Assembly (NCBI GenBank): GCA_002410505.1
Contig: DHSO01000023.1
Location: forward strand, 1 to 64,000
Reading direction: 5' to 3'
Length of the DNA stretch: 64,000 nucleotides
DNA from: Cloacimonetes bacterium UBA5284
GTDB lineage: Bacteria > Cloacimonadota > Cloacimonadia > Cloacimonadales > Cloacimonadaceae
Made by a program: the position numbers and the translations under genes. The stretch's first letter is position 1. Each line of letters begins with the position of its first letter. The notes beneath the pieces are model-generated. The model did not search any database. It saw only the letters and a program-made list of their open reading frames with translations, and was not told where the DNA came from. This document shows, one piece after another, positions 1 to 8,517 of this stretch.

Positions 1-11
1 GTCATTTGATA

Positions 12-2297
12 CTATTTCATCAGACTCAGTTTTTTACTGAAAGTAGCATCTTTGACGCGTACCCTCAATAAATACACTCCCGTTCCCACGCTGTTACCGT
101 TTTGATCCTGGCCATTCCACACAATATGATGTTCGCCGGAGTCAAGATATCCTTTATGCAGATCATAGACGCGTTGACCTTTCAAATTGTATATGGCAGC
201 GTCCACATTTTGGGCTTCAGGGTTGTTCAAATAGATGGTGGTTGTGGGGTTAAAGGGGTTTGGATAGCTATTCAGGGTGAAGCCCAGAGGGCTGATTTGG
301 TCTTCATTGGCTGATATGGGAGATAGAAAGACATAGCCATTTTGGATGTCCGTAATCTGTGTCTGATTATAATGGAAATCGCTGATGATAACTTGCGCCA
401 TTTCAATGGTATCGGTATTGCCAATGGCTCTGAAACTTAGCTTCATCAGAGGCAGCTTCGCACCTCCCAGAGCCTGCTCCGTGTCACAAGTAATCTGATA
501 CACGCCGGGTTCCACCGGGCTGAATGTCACATTCTCGTATCCCTCCAGCAGGCATTCTTCACCGATGATATCCACCAGTTCGATTTTGCTATCATCGAAA
601 CTAAGTTTGTATTCTACATGATTCACATCCCATGCGGGTGGAAGGTAAGTGCTGCTCATGATCATGGTTCCCAATTGTTCATAGCCCAAATGCACAATAT
701 TGTTCAGGGAGATTGAGGATTCTGCCAGAGTGGCAACGGGGGCAGTGACGTCTATGATAACAGGATCTACATATTGCAGCAATTGCCCATTGTAGCTCAT
801 GTCTACCTGACCAAAATAGAAATTGCCGGGGTTCAGCGCTCTGAAGTGGAATCTAAAGAGATCACCGGCACCGCTTAAAGGCGTGGTACCGGTCCAGGAG
901 ATATTCAGATAACCGGTATCAGGATTGTTTGTCACTTCCATAATTCCACCCTCAGACATTGTATCGCTGAGGTCATAATCGAGATATTGCATGGACGAGT
1001 TTTCGTAATAGAGGCTCAGAGACACATTATTCACTCCCCAATCTGCCAGTACAGGATAGCTGGTAAGCCTTAGTGTCAAATCATCTCCAGCCTCACCGTT
1101 GTTTGCTTTCAGCTGAATTCTGGGATCAGTGATGCTATAGTTTTCCGGGATAGTGTTGATGACCGCGGCCTGATACAGGTTGAATTCACTGGTTCCCGGA
1201 GTGATGTCGTCCAGATAGAAATACCCATTGTAGGAACCGCCCCAACCGAAGTTGAAATGAATATAATCTGTGCCCTGGTAACCATCACAATTCCAAGCAT
1301 GACCGCTGGAAGTATTTGATCCACTGTAATACATGGGCGAACCATTATCCAATTGCTCGCGCAACATATTCAGCCAGGTGCCGGAACTATAGTTTTGCTT
1401 CTGTACGTAGTTGGCGTTTGGATAGCGGAAATAGTTTTGAAACGCGTTGCGTGCTTTCATTCCGTTTGAACCTGATCCTTCCGGGGAAAAGCCCATTTCT
1501 ACGCCAACCGCGGCGTGATAGATCAAGGTAGCTACGGGGATATTTGAAGTGCTGATCGCATTTGGCATCTCATCCCACAGATAGGTGGTGTTACCATAGT
1601 TTACACTTTGATAGCCGTAGCCATAGGCATAATAGCTGGAATTGCCTTCGCCCGTGATGGGTTTGTTCCAATACTTCATTACTTGCGCCATGGCAGTAGC
1701 CACGCAGCCAGCGTAAACTCTGCCACCGGGGCCTGAAGAATCCTGGGGGCACAGCTCATTATATGGCCAGTCCTGATTCCAGTTTGTTTCTATGAGGGGA
1801 CTGATGTCCCGGCTGCGAGAGTGGCCGGAAAAGACGTTCCGGCTATAGTCTTGCCAGAGGGCTTGATTATCTGGGTTTACAATTGACTTTTCTCTGATGT
1901 ATCTGGTGTTTTGGGCGTAATATTCCAACCACATCAGAAAGGCGGGGGGCATGTCGTTCAGATCGTCTGAAGGGTTTGAAGAATAGGCCAGAACAGGGGG
2001 CATATTGTTGTCGGCAGAGACCAGAGTGAAGGCTCCATTGGCGAAGTGGATGAGATACAATTCGGGTAGGTCGTTCTCAATGAAATCCGCGCGCAAGCTT
2101 TGAGGATTCAAGGCATCGTCTGTGAAGCTGTTCATCTTTTCAAGCTGGTACGAGGAGCCGGGTTGATTGTGTAGCATCCAGTTCCGGGCGATTGTCAGCG
2201 CTTGATCCGGTCTGATAAAAGTAGCGGAAAGCCCTATGGTGAACAGCAACAGCAATCCGCATAATATATAGCCTTTCAGCCGAGTGTAATATGTCAT
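12..2297 (-). CDS. secreted C10-family (streptopain-like) cysteine peptidase with C-terminal sorting domain
   Basis: 761 residues. An N-terminal hydrophobic segment (about 8-25) looks like a signal peptide. An inhibitory Spi-like propeptide probably fills residues 30-160. The peptidase core carries the catalytic cysteine at C198 in the motif YAGCVATAMAQVMKYW and the histidine at H333 in SGHAWNCDGY, followed by HFNFGWGG as in streptopain and interpain. The middle is beta-rich, cohesin-like in feel. The last 90 residues begin SYPNPFNPTTTI and end in KLSLMK, the FlgD-like or type A sorting domain used for export and surface attachment. The likely role is extracellular protein breakdown. A strong AGGAGG-type ribosome site precedes the ATG. 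Peptidase family is confident; substrate is unknown. Confidence 0.88.
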   Translation of the reverse strand: MTYYTRLKGYILCGLLLLFTIGLSATFIRPDQALTIARNWMLHNQPGSSYQLEKMNSFTDDALNPQSLRADFIENDLPELYLIHFANGAFTLVSADNNMPPVLAYSSNPSDDLNDMPPAFLMWLEYYAQNTRYIREKSIVNPDNQALWQDYSRNVFSGHSRSRDISPLIETNWNQDWPYNELCPQDSSGPGGRVYAGCVATAMAQVMKYWNKPITGEGNSSYYAYGYGYQSVNYGNTTYLWDEMPNAISTSNIPVATLIYHAAVGVEMGFSPEGSGSNGMKARNAFQNYFRYPNANYVQKQNYSSGTWLNMLREQLDNGSPMYYSGSNTSSGHAWNCDGYQGTDYIHFNFGWGGSYNGYFYLDDITPGTSEFNLYQAAVINTIPENYSITDPRIQLKANNGEAGDDLTLRLTSYPVLADWGVNNVSLSLYYENSSMQYLDYDLSDTMSEGGIMEVTNNPDTGYLNISWTGTTPLSGAGDLFRFHFRALNPGNFYFGQVDMSYNGQLLQYVDPVIIDVTAPVATLAESSISLNNIVHLGYEQLGTMIMSSTYLPPAWDVNHVEYKLSFDDSKIELVDIIGEECLLEGYENVTFSPVEPGVYQITCDTEQALGGAKLPLMKLSFRAIGNTDTIEMAQVIISDFHYNQTQITDIQNGYVFLSPISANEDQISPLGFTLNSYPNPFNPTTTIYLNNPEAQNVDAAIYNLKGQRVYDLHKGYLDSGEHHIVWNGQDQNGNSVGTGVYLLRVRVKDATFSKKLSLMK

Positions 2298-2564
2298 AAG
2301 ACCTCCTGATCTTTGTGTTTCTTACATTTTACTATAGCCTTTGGAATACAATATTTGAGCCAAAAAAGATATTATTCACCGTTCATCCTCCGAAGATTCG
2401 GGCAATAGAAGATGCTGTAAAGGTGTTTCTGTGCTGCTTAAAACAGGGAGGAATACTATGCACACTCTTGTTTAGTAGATATTTCACATCTGAAAAGGGG
2501 AAAGAGATCGTAGTATAAAAAAAAGTATCTTGACGTTTTTGGCATTAACTAAAAACCTGCTGAT

Positions 2565-3812
2565 ATGAAGAAATATGTTCGCAATGCCAGCGTCACCTTT
2601 TTAGCACGCAAATACCTGGGAGGGAGAAGCCGCCTGGGGGTTAGCCGCAGTCATATCCTCACTCTTTGTGGTATCGCCTTGGGAGTGATGGCTCTGATTA
2701 CGGTAAGTTCGGTGATGAATGGCTTTCGAGCAGATATCCGTGAGCGCATCATTGGTACTCTTTCTGAGATGCGGCTTTCCGCTATCGATGGAGAGCCCAT
2801 CGCGGATTATGCAGAGCTGGAAGAACGGATATCTGCTGCCGGTTTCAACGCGGCGGGCGTGGTACGCAGTGAATTGTTGATAAAACATGGGGAATTCACA
2901 GCTCCGGCACTGGTCTTTGGCATCGACGCAAATAAACAGAGTGAATTGAGTCCGGTCTTGCGGCATCAGAACGAACGCGGAGCAGTGCATGGCATTGTTG
3001 CCGGCACCATAGACTCGCCAGAATTTATGGAGGGCGGAGTCGCGATCGGTTCCGGGCTGGCAGGAGAGTTGGGCTTGTATCTGGGGGATGAGGTTCAATT
3101 GATCTCTCCGATCTTCAATATCCCCAGTCCCTTTGGTCTCTTGCCCCAGGTTCAGGTCTTGGAAGTGATGGCAATTTTTGCTGCCGGGATGCCGGAGTAT
3201 GATCAGAGTTATTGCTACATTCCCCTACAGATCGCGCAGAGCTTCAATTCATATGCCGACAAAGTGGATTACATCGAGATCCGAAGTACGGATCCCACCC
3301 GCAGCCGGGCGCATCTAAAGCAATTGCAACCGCTGTTTTTAGACTACAAGCTGGAAGATTGGAGTAGCTTTGACGCCTCATTATATGGTGCCATACGCTT
3401 CGAGAAATATCTGATGTTCATCATCCTGCTTTTCATGTTTATCATAGCCAGTTTCAACCTCACCGGTTCTCTCTTGAAAACAATCAGCTTCAAAAAGAGC
3501 GAACTGGGTCTGTTGAAGGCTTTGGGGTATCGCGACAAAGAACTGAAGCAACTGTTTCTGATGCAGGCTTTTATGCTATGTACTCTGGGCATCATCATCG
3601 GGCTTATTCTCAGTAGCGTGCTCTTGAAAATTCAGGATCAGACCGGGTTGGTAAAGCTGGATCAGGCGATCGTTTTACCTGTCCAAATCCAAATAAGTGA
3701 TTATCTTTTGGTGATAGCGGCATCTTATCTGCTTACCTGGTTGAGCATACTGCTGCCCCTGTCTCGCTTGAACAAAATCAACGCGGTGGAGCTTATCCGG
3801 CGCAACACATAA
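2565..3812 (+). CDS. LolC/LolE-type (FtsX domain) ABC transporter permease
   Basis: 415 residues with the layout of lipoprotein-releasing permeases: one transmembrane helix near residues 28-50 (ILTLCGIALGVMALITVSS), a large periplasmic MacB-like domain to about 275, then an FtsX domain with three helices (about 280-305, 325-350, 375-400). The N-terminal FLARKYLG and VSSVMNGF motifs are typical of LolC/E. It would work with a LolD-type ATPase to move outer-membrane lipoproteins from the inner membrane, but no partner ATPase lies next to it here. Followed after 22 bases by a ferritin-like gene. The family is clear; the exact substrate is inferred. Confidence 0.85.
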   Translation: MKKYVRNASVTFLARKYLGGRSRLGVSRSHILTLCGIALGVMALITVSSVMNGFRADIRERIIGTLSEMRLSAIDGEPIADYAELEERISAAGFNAAGVVRSELLIKHGEFTAPALVFGIDANKQSELSPVLRHQNERGAVHGIVAGTIDSPEFMEGGVAIGSGLAGELGLYLGDEVQLISPIFNIPSPFGLLPQVQVLEVMAIFAAGMPEYDQSYCYIPLQIAQSFNSYADKVDYIEIRSTDPTRSRAHLKQLQPLFLDYKLEDWSSFDASLYGAIRFEKYLMFIILLFMFIIASFNLTGSLLKTISFKKSELGLLKALGYRDKELKQLFLMQAFMLCTLGIIIGLILSSVLLKIQDQTGLVKLDQAIVLPVQIQISDYLLVIAASYLLTWLSILLPLSRLNKINAVELIRRNT

Positions 3813-3834
3813 AAAAAGATCATTGAGGTAAAAA

Positions 3835-4302
3835 ATGGAACGAAAAGAAGCGTATCGTATTGCCGTGGAAGCGGAAATTCGCTCTCAGAATTTGTATAGG
3901 GCACTGGCAAAGAGTTTCAAACACAAAGAGACTGAAGAATTCTTTGAACAACTGTTGAAGTACGAAGAAAATCACGAAGCCAAAGTGCGCGGGTTGTATG
4001 CCAAAGAATATCCCAACGAACCCTTGCAACTAATGGATGACCTCACCATGGAGCTTCAGGGCGTGAAACTGGACGATCCCAAACAAGTGTTGGAATTTGC
4101 CATTTCGCGTGAAGAACTGGCGCAAAACATCTATTTGAAACTGGCCGAACAAAGCAAGGATAAGGACACAGAAAAGCTTTTGCTGCAATTTGCCGGCGAA
4201 GAAGAGCAACACAAAGAATTGCTGTTTGCCGAGTTGGAAAAGCTACACGGCATTTTGCAATGGTTCGATCCTTCCGAATTGAATGGTATGATGGAATACT
4301 AG
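3835..4302 (+). CDS. ferritin-like (rubrerythrin-family) diiron protein
   Basis: 155 residues, almost all helical and charged. It shows paired EExxH-type signatures expected of a diiron four-helix bundle: KYEENHEAK near residue 42 and GEEEQHKELL near 124, with further glutamates in helices 1 and 3. There is no rubredoxin-type CxxC domain, so electrons would come from a separate partner. The likely role is peroxide or oxygen handling, or iron binding, in the cytoplasm. A second protein of this type is at 14248-14700. Tightly followed by rarA, three bases after its stop. Confidence 0.75.
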   Translation: MERKEAYRIAVEAEIRSQNLYRALAKSFKHKETEEFFEQLLKYEENHEAKVRGLYAKEYPNEPLQLMDDLTMELQGVKLDDPKQVLEFAISREELAQNIYLKLAEQSKDKDTEKLLLQFAGEEEQHKELLFAELEKLHGILQWFDPSELNGMMEY

Positions 4303-4305
4303 AAT

Positions 4306-5613
4306 TTGAACAAAGACCAATTTGACTTCCTGGATGAAGAGGAAAAGAAGGACCGCAAGGTCCCATTGGCAGAGAGGCTGAGACCCCGCAGTCTGGATGA
4401 GCTTCGGGGTCAGGAAAAACTGATCCGCGGGGATTCCCTGTTGTCGCGGATGATCGCTGCCAATGAATATCACAGCTTCATCATGTGGGGTCCGCCGGGC
4501 AGCGGTAAAACCACCATTGCCCGGATCATCGAGCTTTGCGCTTCCCATCGCTTCATTCATTTCAGCGCAGTGCTTTCCGGCATCAACGATGTGAAACAAG
4601 TGATGCGGGATGCGGACTACGCGCATCGCAGCCGCGGCGAACAGAGCATCCTGTTTATCGATGAAATACATCGCTTCAACAAATCTCAACAGGACGCGTT
4701 TTTGCCATTTGTGGAAAGTGGATCGGTGATCTTGATCGGAGCGACCACAGAGAATCCTTCCTTCGAAGTAATCCCTGCCCTGCTATCCCGCTGCCATGTC
4801 TTTGTACTGGAAGCGCTTGCGGAGGATGACATCAAAGAAATCCTGCGCAAAGGATTTGAAGAATTGGCTTTACAGATAGACGAGGATGTTTTGGGCTGGA
4901 TGGCGGGCAACAGTGGCGGAGACGCTCGCCGGGCTTTGAATGAATTGGAATTGATCCAGAATTGGCTCCAAGAAAATCCCCATCCTCAGATCAAGGTTTT
5001 GGCCAAGACTTTGGCGAAAAAGACGATGTTTTACGACAAAAATCGTGAGGAGCATTACAACCTGATCTCCGCTCTGCACAAATCCATGCGAGGCAGCGAT
5101 CCCCAAGCCGCGTTGTATTGGCTGGCCCGGATGCTGGAAGCCGGCGAAGATCCCCGCTACATTGTCCGCCGTATGATCCGTTTTGCCAGTGAAGATATTG
5201 GTTTGGCAGATCCTCAAGCTTTGGTACAGGCTCTGGCAGCCAAGGAAGCCCTGCTCTATATAGGTATGCCGGAAGCCAGTGTAGCGCTATCTCAGGCTGT
5301 GGTATACCTGGCCACAGCGCCTAAAAGCAATGCTCTGGATGCTGCCTACCAAAAAGCTGCAGCCGATGCCCGCAAAACCAGTCACTACGGAGTTCCGCTG
5401 CACATTCGTAACGCTCCCACCAAGCTGATGAAGGATCTCGATTATGGAAAGGACTATCGCTATGATCACGATTTCGAGCACAAATACAGCTACCAAAAGT
5501 ATTTCCCGGAAAAGATGAATGAAGAGCAATACTATGAACCGGGAGAATTCGGGTTTGAGCGCGAGATTGCCAAACGCATCGCATGGTGGAAGAAACTGAG
5601 AGATGAAAGCTGA
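4306..5613 (+). CDS. rarA: replication-associated recombination protein A (MgsA/RarA AAA+ ATPase)
   Basis: 435 residues, the usual RarA length. Walker A is GPPGSGKTT at 62-70, Walker B is LFIDEIHRF around 116-123, and sensor 1 is IGATTENPSFE. The C-terminal half holds the clamp-loader-like collar and the MgsA tetramerisation region (MRGSDPQAALYWLARML, then RRMIRFASEDIG). It acts at stalled replication forks. The start is TTG, 3 bases downstream of the preceding stop; the N-terminal region before PLAERLRPRSLDE matches the family. Very confident. Confidence 0.95.
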   Translation: MNKDQFDFLDEEEKKDRKVPLAERLRPRSLDELRGQEKLIRGDSLLSRMIAANEYHSFIMWGPPGSGKTTIARIIELCASHRFIHFSAVLSGINDVKQVMRDADYAHRSRGEQSILFIDEIHRFNKSQQDAFLPFVESGSVILIGATTENPSFEVIPALLSRCHVFVLEALAEDDIKEILRKGFEELALQIDEDVLGWMAGNSGGDARRALNELELIQNWLQENPHPQIKVLAKTLAKKTMFYDKNREEHYNLISALHKSMRGSDPQAALYWLARMLEAGEDPRYIVRRMIRFASEDIGLADPQALVQALAAKEALLYIGMPEASVALSQAVVYLATAPKSNALDAAYQKAAADARKTSHYGVPLHIRNAPTKLMKDLDYGKDYRYDHDFEHKYSYQKYFPEKMNEEQYYEPGEFGFEREIAKRIAWWKKLRDES

Positions 5614-5704
5614 TCTGTTTGCCCTTTAAAGCTATTATACTTAGTATGCAATAGAGGCAAATCAGCTGTATAACAAGCAAATATCCTACATGAAGGAGTA
5701 TGCC

Positions 5705-6031
5705 ATGATTGTAAGCACAACACCAAATCTGGAAGGATTCAAGATCACTCGCTATCACGATGTGGTAACCGGGGAAACCATTATGGGCGCGAATATAGTT
5801 CGCGATCTGATGGCATCGATTACGGATATCGTCGGTGGACGCAGCGGAGCGTATGAAAGCAAGCTGCGCGATGGTAGAAACGCTGCTTTAGCGGAGATGA
5901 AGCACCTGGCGTCTCAAATGGGAGCCAATGCCGTGTTGGGCGTGGATATCGATTATGAGGTGGTGGGACAGAGCATGCTAATGGTTTCCGTCTCGGGAAC
6001 CGCCGTCACAGTGGAGGCAATTCAGCAATAA
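5705..6031 (+). CDS. YbjQ/UPF0145 family protein
   Basis: 108 residues from the ATG at 5705. An upstream in-frame ATG at 5690 exists, but the AAGGAG ribosome site overlaps it and sits 7 bases before 5705, and family members begin with (M)xxSTTPxLEG, so 5705 is chosen. The conserved block [13 protein letters not shown]...[11 protein letters not shown] and the C-terminal [12 protein letters not shown] and [11 protein letters not shown] are characteristic of this pentamer-forming domain, described as putative heavy-metal binding. Function is not established. Lies between rarA and the convergent RNase P RNA. Confidence 0.9.
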   Translation: MIVSTTPNLEGFKITRYHDVVTGETIMGANIVRDLMASITDIVGGRSGAYESKLRDGRNAALAEMKHLASQMGANAVLGVDIDYEVVGQSMLMVSVSGTAVTVEAIQQ

Positions 6032-6048
6032 AATCCGGTGATATTTCA

Positions 6049-6408
6049 TCGCGGGAGTTCAGTAAGCCGGATTCTGTAATCCCACAAGGGGACCGATGTC
6101 TATCCATCTGGGCCCAAGCTCGCGCTTTGGCTCTAGCTGCCTACCCGGAAGCGGTGTGGGCGCACCATAGCTTCCCTATTTGGCATTGCACCGGATAAGG
6201 CATTCCCGGCTGCCACTGTCACCAATGGCACCGGTGGTCTCTTACACCACCATTTCACCCTTACGCGGCACCATACAGACGCCGCGCGGTTTGTTTCTGT
6301 GGAGCTGGCTCTGCATTGCTGCAGCTTCCCGTTAGGAAGTATCCTGCCCATGGTGTCCGGACTTTCCTCTGTGTCGTTTGACACAGCAGACATCTTTCAC
6401 TCCCGCGA
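6049..6408 (-). ncRNA. rnpB: RNase P RNA (bacterial type A), rnpB
   Basis: The catalytic RNA of RNase P, which removes 5' leaders from tRNA precursors. On the minus strand the conserved 5' block GAGGAAAGTCCGG (6357-6369) and the 3' block ACAGAATCCGGCTTA (6063-6077) form the P4/J core, and the ends pair as a 10-base P1 helix (6399-6408 with 6049-6058). Length about 360 nt suits type A. Upstream on the minus strand a TATATA box (about 6416-6425) sits some 7-10 bases before the predicted 5' end; the -35 is poor. An 86-residue antisense-looking ORF inside it is not a gene. Lies 38 bases downstream of the HD-domain gene. Confidence 0.96.
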
Positions 6409-6446
6409 CAAAAAACTATATATATCGCCCCGAAGGGCACATCTGA

Positions 6447-7253
6447 CTAGAGATAGCGCAATTTTTCCCGGTCGGTAACACCTGCGAAAAGCTCAATATA
6501 TGGCTTGACCGGGCTAATGTTGATCTTTGGGAAAAAGACCTCTTCCACTTGGAAAAAGCCCACTGAAGCAGACATTTCCACCTCGATTCGGATCGGTTTT
6601 TCTTCGCCTTTGTGAATCTTCACTTTTTGGATAGCGGAGGCGGAGGTGCGGTGAATATCCCCGGGCCGTACTTTTTTGGAGAGCATGGCGGGGATGCGGG
6701 CGCGGCCCTTTTCCATGTCTCCGCCGTCACCGATCAATACTAAGCCGGCTTCCAATGAGTGGATTTTGTGCGTTGCCATGTGCCCGAAAATACCTTCAGT
6801 GGCGATAGAGCGGATAGCCGCTTTTATATTATACTCATCGCTTCTGTGGATACTGTTCAAAACCTTATCGATGAATGGGGTGGCAATCTGAATGCTGAGA
6901 AATTCATGGCTGTCCCGGGCAATCGTCATGCCCAAGTCGTGCAATAGCGAAGCCAGAATTACGCCCACCAGAGAGTCGTCCGCTGTTCCGACACGTTCTT
7001 TTTCCAGATTCATCTGAATACCCGCATCGTGAAGCAAACTGAACATCTTGATAGCATTCAGGGTTGCCTTGCGCATATGAACCGGGCCATGATCGTTGTA
7101 GCCCAGTCGTTTGATTGACACAATATTCGCGTATTCTTGCAGGGCCTGAATTTCCGGATCCTCAAACAGAAGCTCGGTGGCTTTCAAAGCCTTGCCCGAA
7201 AGCAGCGAGAGGATGCGTTCTTCCAGTTGTTTTTGTTTTATAGATTTATTCAT
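6447..7253 (-). CDS. HD-domain metal-dependent phosphohydrolase
   Basis: 268 residues. HD-superfamily motifs are visible: NDHGPVHMRK near residue 58 (first His), LASLLHDLGM near 100 (HD pair) and a following DSHE. A further histidine pair (HMATHKIHSLE) lies near 158. The C-terminal third, from about 180, is an uncharacterised beta-rich part. It is probably a cytoplasmic phosphohydrolase, possibly acting on nucleotides, but the substrate cannot be read from sequence. Last protein gene of the run that starts with the MutS-like ATPase; only 3 bases separate it from the ThrE-like gene. Confidence 0.78.
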   Translation of the reverse strand: MNKSIKQKQLEERILSLLSGKALKATELLFEDPEIQALQEYANIVSIKRLGYNDHGPVHMRKATLNAIKMFSLLHDAGIQMNLEKERVGTADDSLVGVILASLLHDLGMTIARDSHEFLSIQIATPFIDKVLNSIHRSDEYNIKAAIRSIATEGIFGHMATHKIHSLEAGLVLIGDGGDMEKGRARIPAMLSKKVRPGDIHRTSASAIQKVKIHKGEEKPIRIEVEMSASVGFFQVEEVFFPKINISPVKPYIELFAGVTDREKLRYL

Positions 7254-7256
7254 TAT

Positions 7257-7724
7257 TTATATTCTCCTTAAGAATTTGTGTTGCCGCATCTTCATCCATA
7301 GTTGAGTGGCTGATGCTACAACAGCAATGGCGATCGAGATCGTTCCGGAGATCATCAGAGTGTCGAAGATCAGTCGCGGTGCTTCGGCGGTATTTCCGCT
7401 CACGTAAGCGCTCATCGCATAATAAAGACTTCGCCCCGGAACCAGAGGGATGATTACACAGATCACAAATACCGATACGGGCGTATTCATCAATCTGGCT
7501 ACCACTTCCGAATACATACATACTAAGATAATCGCCAGAAACACAGAAAGCAACATCGACTTTGAATAATACAGGATCACCAAATAGCTTGCCCAGCAGA
7601 TTCCTCCGCCCAAAGCGGTGAAAAAAATACGAATTCCGCGGAGATTGCTGCGCAGGGAAAAGCCCAGAATGGCCAGAAATGCCCAACAAAACTGCATTAA
7701 AGTAAGGCTGTCGAAGGGACGCAT
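7257..7724 (-). CDS. threonine/serine exporter family protein, ThrE C-terminal half (DUF3815 type)
   Basis: 155 residues, four or five hydrophobic segments, matching the ThrE_2 half of split threonine/serine exporters. Typical features are the first helix region AFLAILGFSLRSNLRG and the conserved PLVPGRSLYYAM element. Its partner half is the adjacent upstream gene, one base apart, so the two probably form one inner-membrane exporter for small hydroxy amino acids. In a peptide-fermenting cell this would relieve amino-acid overload. Substrate is by family analogy. Confidence 0.82.
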   Translation of the reverse strand: MRPFDSLTLMQFCWAFLAILGFSLRSNLRGIRIFFTALGGGICWASYLVILYYSKSMLLSVFLAIILVCMYSEVVARLMNTPVSVFVICVIIPLVPGRSLYYAMSAYVSGNTAEAPRLIFDTLMISGTISIAIAVVASATQLWMKMRQHKFLRRI

Positions 7725-7725
7725 C

Positions 7726-8517
7726 TCAGCTCCACAATTCCCAAAGTTTCAGCATGGCGCCGCTGCCTGCCACGATGCCGATCGTGATGATGATGGCCTC
7801 CATGCCCCGTGCTGTTCCGGCCACCAAATCGCCGCTCATTGTGTCTCGGATGGCGTTTACAATCTGCAAGCCCGGTACCAGGATCATTATGCCACCGATG
7901 ATGATGTAGTCCAAGCGGATAAAGGGGACGTAGATATCCATTACTTTGCTGATTATCACGATCAAGGCTGCGGCCAGAGCATTTAACAAAAAGTTGTTCA
8001 CCGGCAGGCGCGAGATGTATTTGAGGCTGGCGCTCACCAAAAATCCCATCACAAATGCAATGCCGAATTCAGACCAGGATCCGCCGAACAGCAGGCAGAA
8101 AAAACCGCTGGTTGCCGCGCCACTGATGTTTGTGAGCCACATTGGATATGGCTTGTCGCTTATTATTCGCTTCAGTTCCCCGGCAAAGTATTCGTGTTTT
8201 GTCAGTCCACCCGTCATCTCATTACAGTCTCCGCTGTAGAGGCAGTTTACTACGCGGCTGATCTCGGTGATTTTACCTAAGTCCATGCGTCGCTGATCGA
8301 TGCGTTTGATACTGGTGCTCATCTCTTCCTCGCCGTCGCTGATGGTTAGAAAGATGCCGGTGGGTGTTACGAATGATTCGCAATCGGGATAGCCTAATCC
8401 ACTGCAAACCTTATGGATCATCAGTTCCACGCGGTTTGTAGCGCCACCGCTTTCCAAGATGATGCGCCCGGTTTCCAGCGCCAGTTTCATGCATTGTCGC
8501 AGGCTTGTTTTTCCCAT
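7726..8517 (-). CDS. threonine/serine exporter family protein, ThrE N-terminal half (DUF1212 type)
   Basis: 263 residues from the ATG at 8517, which overlaps the stop of the MutS-like gene by one base; a TTG one codon earlier is also possible. The cytoplasmic N-terminal domain carries the ThrE_1 signature GGATNRVELMIHKVCSGLG and TPTGIFLTI, followed by about five membrane helices from residue 120 on. Pairs with the downstream ThrE_2 half. Translationally coupled to its neighbours. The family is confident; transport substrate is inferred. Confidence 0.84.
   Translation of the reverse strand: MGKTSLRQCMKLALETGRIILESGGATNRVELMIHKVCSGLGYPDCESFVTPTGIFLTISDGEEEMSTSIKRIDQRRMDLGKITEISRVVNCLYSGDCNEMTGGLTKHEYFAGELKRIISDKPYPMWLTNISGAATSGFFCLLFGGSWSEFGIAFVMGFLVSASLKYISRLPVNNFLLNALAAALIVIISKVMDIYVPFIRLDYIIIGGIMILVPGLQIVNAIRDTMSGDLVAGTARGMEAIIITIGIVAGSGAMLKLWELWS

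Noticed and set aside
2315..2518. 67-residue plus-strand ORF in the gap before the LolC/E-type gene
   Set aside because: No ribosome site or motif; the stretch more likely holds promoters for the genes on either side.
6133..6393. 86-residue minus-strand ORF
   Set aside because: Lies wholly inside the RNase P RNA and has no protein-like features.
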